A stretch of DNA of 64,000 bases from Verrucomicrobiota bacterium. GTDB taxonomy: Bacteria; Verrucomicrobiota; Verrucomicrobiia; Chthoniobacterales; Terrimicrobiaceae. Shown in pieces: positions 26,645 through 35,442 of the stretch. The DNA lies in NCBI GenBank assembly GCA_017305195.1, contig JAFKMU010000042.1:94186-158185 (forward strand). Reading direction: 5' to 3'. Every line of letters begins with the position of its first letter. The stretch's first letter is position 1. Under the pieces are notes generated by a model. The model was not told the DNA's origin and did no database searches. It was given only the letters and a program-made list of their open reading frames with translations. The position numbers and the translations under genes are program-made.

Positions 26645-27114
26645 TGTCCTCAAGCGAGCCTCCCGGCCTCCATCGGTCCCGCATTCCAGGAGTTGTCGGC
26701 TGTCTGGCGCTCGTAGTCCTTTCGGGGTTCCTGGGTTACTTCCTGGGTTTCCGCCACGGCGAAACGCTCGTCGCCCGGAATGCTCACGCCACCTCGGCGA
26801 TGATTCTCTCCGCCATTCACCAGCGTCTCGGGGAGGGAGACCTCGCCGCCGCAAAGTCCCTGGCCAGTTCGTTTGCCGATTGCGAGATCCGCGCCTGCCA
26901 GGCCACGGAAACGGAATCTCTGGCCATGACGTTCTGGTCCATGTTTCCTTTCGCCGCTCCTTTCGATCAGGCGAAGGTTCGGCAGAACTACCTGCACCAG
27001 GCCTTCACTCATTTCTCGCAGCACCCGGACGCCCTCTCCCCGGAGGCCATGGCGTATCTCCGAAAGGTCGGCAGCAATGACCCTCCCTCCCTCAACCAGA
27101 CCTCGTCCAAATGA
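26644..27114 (+). CDS. Single-pass membrane protein, unknown
   Basis: 156 residues. One membrane helix (GVVGCLALVVLSGFLGYFLG, about 16-35) with a short basic N-terminus, so probably N-in with a periplasmic C-domain. The C-domain is mostly helical, with a CEIRAC pair of cysteines at about 80-85. No family recognised. ATGA overlap with the next gene suggests the two act together. Start is directly after the large hairpin. Confidence 0.6.
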   Translation: MSSSEPPGLHRSRIPGVVGCLALVVLSGFLGYFLGFRHGETLVARNAHATSAMILSAIHQRLGEGDLAAAKSLASSFADCEIRACQATETESLAMTFWSMFPFAAPFDQAKVRQNYLHQAFTHFSQHPDALSPEAMAYLRKVGSNDPPSLNQTSSK

Positions 27115-27629
27115 AACCCCTGCTCCCCCTGATCCTCGCGATTCTGTCCTTTCCAACTCTCATCCGCGCCGCCGAGGACTGGAGCGTGGAAATCGTACCC
27201 ACTCAGGTGAAAGCAGATGGGACCAAGCACATCACAGGAGACTTCTTCGTTATCACGACAAACAGGACCAACCGCAACCTGAGGGTCTGGCAGCAGTGGA
27301 ATAGCTGGGGCACCTACACGATCTCGTTCTCGGTCAAGCCAGCTGACGGACCATCATTCAACCTCGAGCCGTCCCACACTCGGTTATGGACCTGGAACAT
27401 GCCCAGCTTCACCATCGTCGAACCAGGAAAAAGCTTCGTCCTTACCGCCAGTATTTCCAAGGATCGAAACTCGCGACTGGAAGGCTTCCCCGAGAAGTTC
27501 AGCGAAGGCCCCGCCACGGTGCAGGCGCACTTCACGATCAAGGAAGACGAAGACACCAAAAGACTCGGCGTCTGGACAGGCAGTGCCTCCTCCGCACCGG
27601 AGACGATTTCTATCCGGAAGCCCGATTAG
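27111..27629 (+). CDS. Secreted beta-rich protein, unknown
   Basis: 172 residues with a signal peptide (MKPLLPLILAILSFPTLIRA). The mature part alternates short strands (DFFVITTNRTNRNLRVW, SFTIVEPGKSFVLTASI) in a pattern like an immunoglobulin-type sandwich domain. Coupled by ATGA to the preceding membrane protein gene. Convergent with osmC, with only 17 bp between stops and no obvious terminator. Confidence 0.6.
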   Translation: MKPLLPLILAILSFPTLIRAAEDWSVEIVPTQVKADGTKHITGDFFVITTNRTNRNLRVWQQWNSWGTYTISFSVKPADGPSFNLEPSHTRLWTWNMPSFTIVEPGKSFVLTASISKDRNSRLEGFPEKFSEGPATVQAHFTIKEDEDTKRLGVWTGSASSAPETISIRKPD

Positions 27630-27646
27630 GCACACCTGTTAACCAG

Positions 27647-28114
27647 CTACCCGGCCACCGCAAAAACCGGCTCGCAGGTCACGGGAAAGTTCACCGACCG
27701 CGCGATGAAGCACACCTCGTGGATGCGCCCGTGTATTGCCTCGGCCTTTTCCAGATCGGCCCCGACGCGCACGGTGATGCGCGGCCTCAGCGTGGCCGAG
27801 ACAAACCTCCCCGCGCCGCCCGGTCCGGCTTCGCCGATTCCCACCGGTTCATCCTCATAGGCCAGCACCACGATGCCCGCATCGGCGGCGTAGTGCAGAT
27901 ACCAGAGCATGTGGCAGGCAGAGAGCGCGGAGAGCAGCAGGTCCTCCGGGTTCATCTTCGCGGGATCGCCGCCGAGCAGCGGATCATTCGAGCACGGGAT
28001 CACCGGCTTGCCCGGCGCCGCGATATCCCACGTGCGGTCGTACCCGCGATAGGTCGCCGTGCCCTCGCCGCGGTTGCCCGTCCAGACGACGCGCGACGTG
28101 TATTGATGACTCAC
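27647..28114 (-). CDS. OsmC-family peroxiredoxin-like protein
   Basis: About 155 residues. Starts at GTG 28114, overlapping the stop of the upstream amidase gene (GTGA); the open frame further upstream is a shadow. Reactive cysteines are in the expected places: LSACHMLW and IHEVCFIARSVNFPV. OsmC proteins reduce organic hydroperoxides with lipoyl or thiol donors. NPEDLLLSALSAC is the classic entry to the first Cys helix. Probably co-transcribed with the amidase. Confidence 0.92.
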   Translation of the reverse strand: MSHQYTSRVVWTGNRGEGTATYRGYDRTWDIAAPGKPVIPCSNDPLLGGDPAKMNPEDLLLSALSACHMLWYLHYAADAGIVVLAYEDEPVGIGEAGPGGAGRFVSATLRPRITVRVGADLEKAEAIHGRIHEVCFIARSVNFPVTCEPVFAVAG

Positions 28115-29193
28115 TTGCCCGTCGTCGCCGCCAGCGGCGTGAAGGCCTGCGCCAGCTCGAACTGCTTCGACACCTCGCCAGCATAGTATTTGCCTCCGGT
28201 CAGCATGAGGCGCTTCACTCCCGCTCCCGGAGCAAAGTCCATCTTCGTCAGGTCGACCCAAAACGTGTTCGGAACCGTCGCCGCATCGTAATAATACGTA
28301 AGGTTTTTGCTATCCGAGACCGTCCTCCAGATCGTCGACGCGATATTGGGTTCGCCCGGGGTGGTGAGGCCGAGCGGCACACTTACAGAGCGGATCACGC
28401 TCATCACCGAGGCCACGCCCTGCACCGCGAGGTCCTTCCCCGGCACTGCGTTGATGAAGCTCTTGTCGATGCCGCGCGGCACCGAGTTGATGCCAAAGGA
28501 CGCGCGGGCAAAACGATCCGACGCGCGCGCGGTGCCGGGCAGGAAGTTGGTTCCCCCCACGCCGCTCCAATACTTCTCGATGGCGAGCTGCTGCGAATAC
28601 TCAGGCGAGTTGGTCATCACGGTGTACTGCGGGCCGTGGTGGATCACGAGCTTGCCGTCGATGTATTCAAAGATGGCCGAGTCGCCCGAGGGATCAGTCA
28701 ATGCGAGATGCCCGGTGGCGGGCGAACCATCGGGAAGCTTCGGCGCGATGATGCGAAAGGGCTCCTTCTCCAGCGCCGCCACCGCCTCGGCGACCGAGGC
28801 ATAGTTATCCAGGACGTACTGCGCCCACATGGAAATGCACATCGCAGGCTTGTCGCCCACCGCGCCGTAGTCGGACTCCGCGAGGTACAGCGTATTGGCC
28901 ACCAGGCCTTTTTCATTAATGCCATCGACGGTGGCGATTTCGTAGATCGTCGTGATCACGCTCCCGTACTTCGACTCCCATTTGATGGACCCCGCGCCCG
29001 CCGCGCCGTCGCGCTTCATGCCCCGAGGGAAGGCCCAGAGGTTATTCTGGATGTCATCCATCCAGTCCATCGACCGCCCGGTGAGCACCGTGCCGTCATC
29101 GAGTTTGAGCACTGCACGCGTACAGGCCGGGACCGGGGAAACCTGGGCCGCCAAGCCCACGCACGCCGCCAAGAGTAGGGGGAGCTTCTTCAT
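28111..29193 (-). CDS. Linear amide C-N hydrolase (choloylglycine hydrolase family)
   Basis: About 360 residues from ATG at 29193 with a signal peptide (MKKLPLLLAACVGLAAQVSP). Cleavage after PVPA would expose C24 as the N-terminal nucleophile of an Ntn hydrolase (ACTRAVLKLDDG). Further landmarks: GRSMDWMDD, DGINEKGLV, YTVMTNSPEY and NFLPGTARASDRF. Members hydrolyse bile salts, penicillin V or acyl-homoserine lactones; the substrate here is unknown. Exported, so it acts in the periplasm or outside. Confidence 0.9.
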   Translation of the reverse strand: MKKLPLLLAACVGLAAQVSPVPACTRAVLKLDDGTVLTGRSMDWMDDIQNNLWAFPRGMKRDGAAGAGSIKWESKYGSVITTIYEIATVDGINEKGLVANTLYLAESDYGAVGDKPAMCISMWAQYVLDNYASVAEAVAALEKEPFRIIAPKLPDGSPATGHLALTDPSGDSAIFEYIDGKLVIHHGPQYTVMTNSPEYSQQLAIEKYWSGVGGTNFLPGTARASDRFARASFGINSVPRGIDKSFINAVPGKDLAVQGVASVMSVIRSVSVPLGLTTPGEPNIASTIWRTVSDSKNLTYYYDAATVPNTFWVDLTKMDFAPGAGVKRLMLTGGKYYAGEVSKQFELAQAFTPLAATTGK

Positions 29194-29229
29194 TCCTCCA
29201 TACGAACAGCTAACCCCCGTCGACACAAG

Positions 29230-30606
29230 CTATTGCCCGGCGTCGTGATCCTTCAGCGAGGAAAACCCGCCACCTTCCGCATCGCGCGAAGCGCGCAACT
29301 CCAGCCGAAAGACCGAACCTCCTCCGGCATTGGGGAAACAGGAGACCTCTCCGTTCAGGAGCTTAGCCAGTCGTGCCACGATAAAAAGCCCGAGGCCGTT
29401 GCTGGATTCCCCGGCCGTCGGCTGATTCCCGGTGCGCTGAAATTTCTGAAACAGATACGGCTCCTCCTCACCCGGTATCCCCGGGCCGGAGTCCCGCACG
29501 TCGATGCAGCACACATCCGCCTCCCGCCGCCACTCGATGCGCACGGTCGATCCCGGCGGCGAATACTTGATGGCATTGCTCAGGAGATTTTCCACCACTC
29601 GCAGGCACAGGGTGGGATCGGTCGGCCAGGGTTCCTCCTCGGCCGGGTTGTCGATGACGATATCCGACCCCTTGGCCGCGGCCGAGGCCGCGAGGTTGTC
29701 CCGCGCGGTGAGGAGCAATTCGCTGATCCGGGTCGGGCGAAACACCGGGACTTTTGCCCCCTGCTCGAGCTCGTGCGTCTCGAGCATGTCACCGACCAGC
29801 TCGACGAGATTGGTCAGCGCCTTGTCGCACTCCGCGACGACCTCGCGGTACGGCTCCGCCCGCCATTCCGGCTTCGTGCCGAGAATGCGAAACAGGCTGC
29901 GGATGTTGAGCAGCGGCCCCTTGATGTCATGGGCGGCGAGGAGCATCACCTCGTTGAGATCCTCTGTCGCCTTGAGCAGGCTTTCGTTTGCCTTCCTCAG
30001 GGCCCGGCTGCGCAGGAAGGACTGCCAGTCCTTGGAAAACAGCGTCCAGGCCGCAATGATCGCCAGCACCAGGCTGTCCGTGCCGAGGAACGCCGCAGCG
30101 GGTCGAACCCCCTCCGAGTTATTCGTGAGCAGGAGTTCCGCCAGGTACACGACATGCGTCCCCCCGAGGAGGATCAGAAACTCCCTCGGCGGCAGGCGAA
30201 AGACCAGGGCGGGCAGCAGGAGTCCCAGCACGTACACCGGGTTGTTCGGATACGATACCAGCGTGCTGAAGTAATACCCCGTCATGGAGATGAGGCAATA
30301 CGCGTAGTAGGTCCGGATCACCCACAGCTTTGCCGGCAGGAAGCCCGCTGTCTTTCTCAAGACCAGCGCCAGCGCGAGCGAGACGATCGCCAGCCCGATG
30401 TCAAAGAGCGCCCACGGCACCAGGTCGGGCAGATGCGTGAATAGTGCGTTGTAAACCAGCCCGCCGACGCTGATTGGCAGATAGATTCCCGCCACCCAGG
30501 CCATGCGGGTCAGGTTCCCCGGGGTGATCTCCTCCAGGAATTGACGGCGGCTTTCCGGGGAGGCCTCGCCCCAGCCCTGTCGGATCGCTTTCACGGTTGC
30601 CGCCAT
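29230..30606 (-). CDS. Sensor histidine kinase with multi-pass membrane domain
   Basis: About 458 residues. The N-terminal 200 residues contain about six hydrophobic helices without a recognised sensor fold. Then HisKA with LAAHDIKGPLLNI (H-box), N-box VVENLLSNAIKYSPPG, and G-boxes DSGPGIPGEE and SNGLGLFIVARL. It follows and overlaps the LuxR-type regulator gene (by 16 bp from ATG 30606, or 37 bp from 30627). The pair is unusual in joining a HisKA kinase to a NarL/LuxR-type regulator. Confidence 0.9.
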   Translation of the reverse strand: MAATVKAIRQGWGEASPESRRQFLEEITPGNLTRMAWVAGIYLPISVGGLVYNALFTHLPDLVPWALFDIGLAIVSLALALVLRKTAGFLPAKLWVIRTYYAYCLISMTGYYFSTLVSYPNNPVYVLGLLLPALVFRLPPREFLILLGGTHVVYLAELLLTNNSEGVRPAAAFLGTDSLVLAIIAAWTLFSKDWQSFLRSRALRKANESLLKATEDLNEVMLLAAHDIKGPLLNIRSLFRILGTKPEWRAEPYREVVAECDKALTNLVELVGDMLETHELEQGAKVPVFRPTRISELLLTARDNLAASAAAKGSDIVIDNPAEEEPWPTDPTLCLRVVENLLSNAIKYSPPGSTVRIEWRREADVCCIDVRDSGPGIPGEEEPYLFQKFQRTGNQPTAGESSNGLGLFIVARLAKLLNGEVSCFPNAGGGSVFRLELRASRDAEGGGFSSLKDHDAGQ

Positions 30607-31268
30607 TGCGAGGATTCGCTCAGGCAATAAGCCTCCGCGCTGCGCTCGAGTTCCACGCCCGAGAGGAGATGGAGCTTTTGTTTGATGCGCTCGCGATGGG
30701 AGTACACCGTATCCAGGGTGATTCCCAGCCGGGCCGCGATCTGCGCCGCGTCGTAGCCCTCGCCCATCAGGCGAAAGACATGCAGCTGCTGGTTGGAGAG
30801 CCCGTCCAGCCCCTCGATCGGCATCCCTCCACCATCAGCCTCGTTCATCAGGAGATGGCGCACCCCCTCGCTGGCATATATCCCTCCAGACGCCACCTTG
30901 CGCAGGGCGTCCAGCAGATGCTCGTGCGGCGCACTTTTCATCACGTACCCTTTTGCCCCCAGGCGAAATCCCCGGAGCGCATGCCGGGTCTCGTCCAGGC
31001 TGGAGTAAATCACCACGCGGGTGGCGGGGGCGACGCGCAGGATGCCCGGCAGCAGGTCCAATCCGCTCCGCCCGTCGAGCAGGAGATCGAGTATGACCAG
31101 ATCCGGCGTCTGCCGCTCCACCCAGCCGAGAAGCGGGTGGCCGGGCTTCGGCGACTCGCAGAGTTCCAGATCCGCGCAGTCCGACAGCATGGTTTTCACC
31201 GCCAGCAAAACGATGGGATGATCATCCAGCAACAAAACCTTTCGCCGCGTTTCGGGAGAGCGCTGCAT
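30591..31268 (-). CDS. NarL/LuxR-family response regulator
   Basis: 225 residues: receiver with D61 (LVILDLLLDG) and MKSAP in the conserved lysine loop, then a GerE/LuxR helix-turn-helix (LSNQQLHVFRLMGEGYD, GITLDTVYSHRERIKQKL). The first gene of a two-gene operon with the histidine kinase. The receiver keeps the DD pair at 15-16 for metal binding. Target genes unknown. Confidence 0.9.
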   Translation of the reverse strand: MQRSPETRRKVLLLDDHPIVLLAVKTMLSDCADLELCESPKPGHPLLGWVERQTPDLVILDLLLDGRSGLDLLPGILRVAPATRVVIYSSLDETRHALRGFRLGAKGYVMKSAPHEHLLDALRKVASGGIYASEGVRHLLMNEADGGGMPIEGLDGLSNQQLHVFRLMGEGYDAAQIAARLGITLDTVYSHRERIKQKLHLLSGVELERSAEAYCLSESSQWRQP

Positions 31269-31430
31269 CCTTCAGGAATACGGAATAACCTTCCTCCAGT
31301 CAGCCGCTAATTTTGCCGGAGATTTCCTATTCCGAAACAGCTGGCCGCCGTGAGAAGGACCCCGCGGCCCGGCGTTCGCGGGGAACCCCCGATTCTCCGG
31401 CTCGGCCCGGCAAATTTCCTCGCCGGGGGG

Positions 31431-32606
31431 ATGTTCCCCCCGTTAGGTAGCGACATCTTGCAACCCGAGCATCCAGAACCCGCCGCATCCTGCGATGTCG
31501 CCATCATCGGCACAGGCCCCGCCGGCAGCACAGCCGCACGGCTCCTCGCCGCGGGGGGCGCGCGCGTCCTCCTCATCGATAAAGCCGCCCTGCCGCGCTA
31601 CAAGACCTGCGGCGGCGGCGTGCTCGGGCGCGCCTACCGCAGGCTGCCCGACGCTGCGCATGGGGCGGTGGAGCGGGAATTCCGCACCATCGCGCTGAAC
31701 TTCCTCGACGGCGGCCCGACCCTCTCCGCCACGCGACAGGACGCGCTCGTTCACATGACCATGCGGCCGGAACTCGACCACCGCCTCGCCCTCGCCGCCC
31801 GCGACGCGGGAGCCGAGCTCGTCGAGTCGTGCCCGATCCGGCGCATCACGGAGCACGCCGATGGCGTCACTTTGGAAAGCGACACGCGCAGCTTCCATGC
31901 GCGCTTCGTCATCGGGGCCGACGGCATCCACAGCGCGGTGGCCAAGGCGGGCGGCTGGTCCGAGCTGCCGCATCTCGCGCCCGCGCTGGAGTGGGAGGTG
32001 ACGGTGGCCCCGGAGGACTTTGCCCGCATCCGGAATGACGCCCGGTTTGACTTCGGCGTCATCGAGGCCGGTTACGCCTGGGTCTTCCCAAAGCACGATC
32101 ACCTCTCCGTCGGCATCCTCAGCATCACCCCGCGCTATCGCGACCTGCAAAAGCGCCTGGAGGAATACCTCGCCCGCCTCGCCCTCGGGACCGTTGTCAA
32201 GGTCGAGCGCCACGGCTGGATGATTCCCCTCGCTCCCCGTCGCGAGCCTCTCGCCCGCGGCCGCATCCTCCTCGTCGGCGACGCCGCCGGGCTGGTCGAC
32301 CCCATCACCGCCGAGGGCATTTCCAATTCCCTCCTCAGCGGCCAGCTCGCCGCCGCCGCGCTGCTGGAATCTCGCTTCGATCCCGCCTCTGCCGCGAGGC
32401 GCTACCTCGGCCTCCTGCGCCCCGCCATCCTCAACGAACTCCGCGCCGCCCGCCTCCTTTATCAACACCCGCGTCTGCGCAACTGGGCCTTCCGCCGCCA
32501 CGGCCAGCGCCTCGCCGATTTCGTCGCCGACATCGCCCTGGGCGACCGCGGGTATTGCGAGACTTTGCTTAATCCCGCGAGCTATCTGAAACTGCTAAGA
32601 AAGTAA
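31431..32606 (+). CDS. Geranylgeranyl-reductase-family FAD oxidoreductase
   Basis: About 391 residues. FAD Rossmann motif DVAIIGTGPAGSTAARLLA, then RYKTCGGGVLGRA (the family CGGG motif), FVIGADGIHSAVAK and GRILLVGDAAGLVDPITAEGI. Such enzymes saturate isoprenoid chains (quinones, archaeal-type lipids, bacteriochlorophyll tails); here menaquinone or another polyprenyl compound is a guess. Start ATG 31431 is used; TTG at 31458 after GGTAG is possible; an open extension to 31350 is unlikely. Confidence 0.85.
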   Translation: MFPPLGSDILQPEHPEPAASCDVAIIGTGPAGSTAARLLAAGGARVLLIDKAALPRYKTCGGGVLGRAYRRLPDAAHGAVEREFRTIALNFLDGGPTLSATRQDALVHMTMRPELDHRLALAARDAGAELVESCPIRRITEHADGVTLESDTRSFHARFVIGADGIHSAVAKAGGWSELPHLAPALEWEVTVAPEDFARIRNDARFDFGVIEAGYAWVFPKHDHLSVGILSITPRYRDLQKRLEEYLARLALGTVVKVERHGWMIPLAPRREPLARGRILLVGDAAGLVDPITAEGISNSLLSGQLAAAALLESRFDPASAARRYLGLLRPAILNELRAARLLYQHPRLRNWAFRRHGQRLADFVADIALGDRGYCETLLNPASYLKLLRK

Positions 32607-32640
32607 GACCGGACAATCCGAATCGCCCTGCCGGACTTAC
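32603..32640. terminator. Weak bidirectional hairpin between convergent genes
   Basis: GTAAG-A-CCGG (32603-32612) faces CCGG-A-CTTAC (32631-32640) with one A:A mismatch and an 18-nt loop. It overlaps the stop codons of both neighbours and may end both transcripts. Confidence 0.35.
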
Positions 32641-33002
32641 ACGTCGATATTCTGAACAGGACGTTCCGCGCCACACTTCCAGCAAATGTCAAAACCACCG
32701 GGCACTGCTTCGGAACATGACGCACACGTCCACTCAGGAAGGTCCGCCGGAGTGCCATCCCGCACCTCAATGATCAACGCGATGGCTCGGTCGTAATCCT
32801 CATCATTCACCACACAAAGAGAGGGAAAGAAAATCCCGCTCGGCATCTCGGCGACCGTCGTATTCGTCACCTGATTCCTCACATACGTCAGGATGCCCGC
32901 GTTCTCGAGGACGGATTGAAAATACCCCACGCGCGCTGGCTCCCGGTCGGTGAAGACGGCTTTCACGGTAAGAAGCGTATCTGATAAATGCTCGCACCGC
33001 AC
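32637..33002 (-). CDS. DUF2007-type protein with C-terminal zinc ribbon
   Basis: 121 residues at most. The first part (VKAVFTDREPARVGYFQSVLENAGI) matches the DUF2007 signal-transducing fold (ferredoxin-like, PII-related). The C-terminal 35 residues carry CASC and CWKC, a four-cysteine zinc ribbon. A start at the internal GTG (VKAVF, 32966) is as likely as ATG 33002. Function unknown; probably a regulatory or protein-binding protein. Confidence 0.75.
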   Translation of the reverse strand: MRCEHLSDTLLTVKAVFTDREPARVGYFQSVLENAGILTYVRNQVTNTTVAEMPSGIFFPSLCVVNDEDYDRAIALIIEVRDGTPADLPEWTCASCSEAVPGGFDICWKCGAERPVQNIDV

Positions 33003-33074
33003 GCAAATCCCGCATGCTCAAATTTTCCCGACATTCTCCTCGCCAACATACACTAAGTCTGGCACACACCCGCG

Positions 33075-33713
33075 ATGCCATTCCTTAGCCGAGCGATCGC
33101 CTCATCCCTTTTGCTTATTGCAGTCACCCTCTCCGGGTGCGGGATTTATCACTATGATTACAATGTCACTCCGACACTAAAGGGCCAGCCCGGCAAGTCC
33201 GTCGTCACAGTCGTGGGCGTGGATGACCGCAATCGCGACAAGCCCGGCGCGTTCAAGCCGTACTACGTCGGGCTCTTCCGCGACATCATGATCGCGGTTC
33301 CCTATTTCATCTACACCAAGGGACGCACGCCTCTGGCCGACATTCTCGCCAACGACGTCGCGCTCGGGTTGAAAGACTCCGGCTACCGCGCCCAAAGCGT
33401 GCCGAATCCGTCGATCGAGAACCTCGACGCGGCCCTCGCCGCCGGAAAATCCAGCAAACCCGTCCCGTCGCGCATTCTCGTCGTTCGTGTATACGAGTTT
33501 GAGAGCGACAGCCAGCTCCGCACGGAATTTGGCTACACCATCGGTTTCGAGGTTTACGACATCAAGGGCAAGCTCATCGCCTCCTCCAAGGTGCAGGACT
33601 TGAAAATGTATGGCCCCGCTTTTGGCGCCTACTATTTCGCGCAAAAGAATCTCCCGCGTAAAATCAAGGAGGCCCTCTCCGAAGGCGTTTCCCCCTTGAT
33701 GAAGGATCTCTAG
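33075..33713 (+). CDS. Lipoprotein of unknown function
   Basis: 212 residues. Signal peptide with lipobox LSGC (C22), so anchored to a membrane. The mature part has VVTVVGVDDRN, ILANDVALGLKDSGYRA and RILVVRVYEFESDSQLRTEFG, a layout similar to YajG-like or other envelope lipoproteins whose domain pairs variable subunits; the similarity is only general. Ends at a good intrinsic terminator. Confidence 0.7.
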   Translation: MPFLSRAIASSLLLIAVTLSGCGIYHYDYNVTPTLKGQPGKSVVTVVGVDDRNRDKPGAFKPYYVGLFRDIMIAVPYFIYTKGRTPLADILANDVALGLKDSGYRAQSVPNPSIENLDAALAAGKSSKPVPSRILVVRVYEFESDSQLRTEFGYTIGFEVYDIKGKLIASSKVQDLKMYGPAFGAYYFAQKNLPRKIKEALSEGVSPLMKDL

Positions 33714-33733
33714 AAGCCCTTTGCCAGACAGCC

Positions 33734-33764
33734 GAAAGCCGTCCCGTTTCCCGGGCGGCTTTTC
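33734..33764 (+). terminator. Intrinsic terminator after the lipoprotein gene
   Basis: GAAAGCCG(T)CCCG pairs with CGGGCGGCTTTTC with one bulged T and a short loop, followed by TTTTC. It begins 21 bp past the stop at 33713. The rest of the 300-bp gap to 34013 is G+C-rich and shows no gene; it must contain the promoter of the pseudopilin gene. Confidence 0.75.
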
Positions 33765-34013
33765 GCATTCTCCCGGCCCGGGCAGTGCGGCTGCGCCCAC
33801 ACTGCGGTTCTATTGTTCCTATGCGGGAGGTCTTCCGCATTCCGGCTCGCTTCCGCTATGGGAAGGAGAGACTATCAAGCGCGTCGCCTTGCCCCGGCTT
33901 CCCGTGCCCGGGGCATTGCGCCGCTCCCGACACCTCCCCCTCATTCCCCCATTCCCATGTGCCTCCCCCCGCGCGTTTCCCTGGCGTTTCCCTCCGCTGC
34001 CGCGAGTTCCGCA

Positions 34014-34697
34014 ATGCCTCGCCGTCGGCAAACCGGCTTTACCTTGATCGAGCTCCTCGCCGCCATCGGGATCATCGCCGTCCTCGCGATCCTGCTCATT
34101 CCGGGGCTCAAGAGCTTCACCGCCAGGGCCCAGGGATCGCAGTGCGCCAACAACCTGCGCCAGATCTATGTCGCCTCCATGGCCTATGCCAACGAGAACA
34201 ATGGCCGAAGCCTCCCCGCCCAGCTCCTCAATGGCAGCACCTACACATTCTGGGTGAATATCCTGCGGCCCTACCTCGGCGCGGAGAGCACCACCGACAC
34301 CCGCCTCGACGCGAAATTCCGCTGCCCCGCCTATACCAAAGGGGCCAACCTCTGGGCCTGGGGTTACGGCATGAACAGCCGCCCGGGCTACGAGGGAGCC
34401 TCCACCGTCGCGCCCATGTACCGCTACAACTGGGACGAGACCAATGTGGCCGTGCCATCGTCCCTGGCCAAAGGCTCATTTCAACAAGCCGCCATCACGT
34501 TTCCGAGCAAGCGCCTGTTTCTCTGCGACGCCATCGAATGGCAGATCAACATGACCTCGTCCGGCGCGCTGCTGGACTTCCCCGACTACAACCGCCACGG
34601 CACAAACAAATGCAACGCGCTCTTTTACGATGGCCACATCGAGACGGTCGCCAAGGCCCGGCTCCAGCAGGCCGTGTACGACCCGGGGGCGAATTGA
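34014..34697 (+). CDS. Type IV pilin-like (pseudopilin) protein
   Basis: About 227 residues. Prepilin leader MPRRRQTG followed by FTLIELLAAIGIIAVLAILL, with processing expected between G8 and F9 and methylation of F9; E13 is the conserved Glu5. NNLRQIYVASMAYANENNG follows the helix. The tail NALFYDGHIE is an H-X10-DG variant of the H-X9-DG motif found in the large planctomycete/verrucomicrobial pseudopilin family. Role unknown; not part of a visible type II secretion cluster. Confidence 0.88.
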   Translation: MPRRRQTGFTLIELLAAIGIIAVLAILLIPGLKSFTARAQGSQCANNLRQIYVASMAYANENNGRSLPAQLLNGSTYTFWVNILRPYLGAESTTDTRLDAKFRCPAYTKGANLWAWGYGMNSRPGYEGASTVAPMYRYNWDETNVAVPSSLAKGSFQQAAITFPSKRLFLCDAIEWQINMTSSGALLDFPDYNRHGTNKCNALFYDGHIETVAKARLQQAVYDPGAN

Positions 34698-34749
34698 TGA
34701 GTAGGATAGGTCAATTCACCGAAGAAGACCGACTCCGCCCCGGCGCTTC

Positions 34750-35082
34750 CTACCTCGCCAAATAGAAAAACATCCAGAGAAACGCGGGCACGAAGGACGC
34801 GGCGACAAGAATAACGCCCACCATCAACAAACCGCTGATTTCCCTGGGCAGCAGCACAGATTTCTCCGGGTTGCCCTGGTCAAAATAGACGGGAAAAACC
34901 CGGCCAGTCATAGTTCCGGAGGCCGTCCTTCCGCCCACAACTCGACTGCTGACGATTGTTGCCAAAGCAGATTCCCAACCCCGCGCCCGCAGGAAATTCC
35001 ACCATTCGATGAAATAACCGATCCAGAAGATCAGGCTTATTACAGTCGCGACAATCGCGAGAATGAGCAGGGATAAGTCCAT
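34750..35082 (-). CDS. Small membrane protein, DUF3592-like
   Basis: About 110 residues from ATG 35082. Hydrophobic helices at both ends (LSLLILAIVATVISLIFWIG and GLLMVGVILVAASFVPAFL) enclose a soluble beta-rich segment with ATIVSSRVVGG and GRVFPVYFDQG, as in DUF3592 proteins. No functional clue. Followed upstream by the HigA-like gene with a 15-bp gap on the same strand. Confidence 0.6.
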   Translation of the reverse strand: MDLSLLILAIVATVISLIFWIGYFIEWWNFLRARGWESALATIVSSRVVGGRTASGTMTGRVFPVYFDQGNPEKSVLLPREISGLLMVGVILVAASFVPAFLWMFFYLAR

Positions 35083-35097
35083 ACCTTGATACAAACG

Positions 35098-35415
35098 TCA
35101 GGCCGTTTTCGGCCTTTCGGCATATGGCGTGATGTCCGGGCGGGTCGAGGCCTCCCGCTCCAGCTTGCGCAGATCGTGGTGGCTTTGCAGGTTTAGCCAG
35201 AACTTTGCGGTCGTCCCGAGGTAGGCGCCGAGACGCAAGGCCATGTCCGGCGAGATCGCACGCGTCCCTGCGAGGATCTGTCTGATCGCCGTCGCGCTCA
35301 CATGGATGTCCTTGGCGATCCGGTACGGAGTGATCCCCAGCGGAACAAGAAATTCCTCCCGCAGGATTTCTCCGGGCGTGACCAGAGGGAGAAGCTTTTC
35401 TTTTTTCCCACGCAT
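35098..35415 (-). CDS. HigA-family antitoxin without adjacent toxin
   Basis: 105 residues. TPGEILREEFLVPLGITPYRIA and HVSATAIRQILAGTRAISPDMALRLGAYLG (read as the HigA helix-turn-helix; key parts IRQILAGTRAIS and ALRLGAYLG), then FWLNLQSHHDLR. In typical loci higB (a ~92-residue RelE-like toxin) lies just upstream. Here the upstream gene is an unrelated membrane protein, so this is a solitary or orphaned antitoxin, or a plain repressor. Confidence 0.88.
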   Translation of the reverse strand: MRGKKEKLLPLVTPGEILREEFLVPLGITPYRIAKDIHVSATAIRQILAGTRAISPDMALRLGAYLGTTAKFWLNLQSHHDLRKLEREASTRPDITPYAERPKTA

Positions 35416-35442
35416 CGTCAGATCAGCTTACCGTAAAATTGC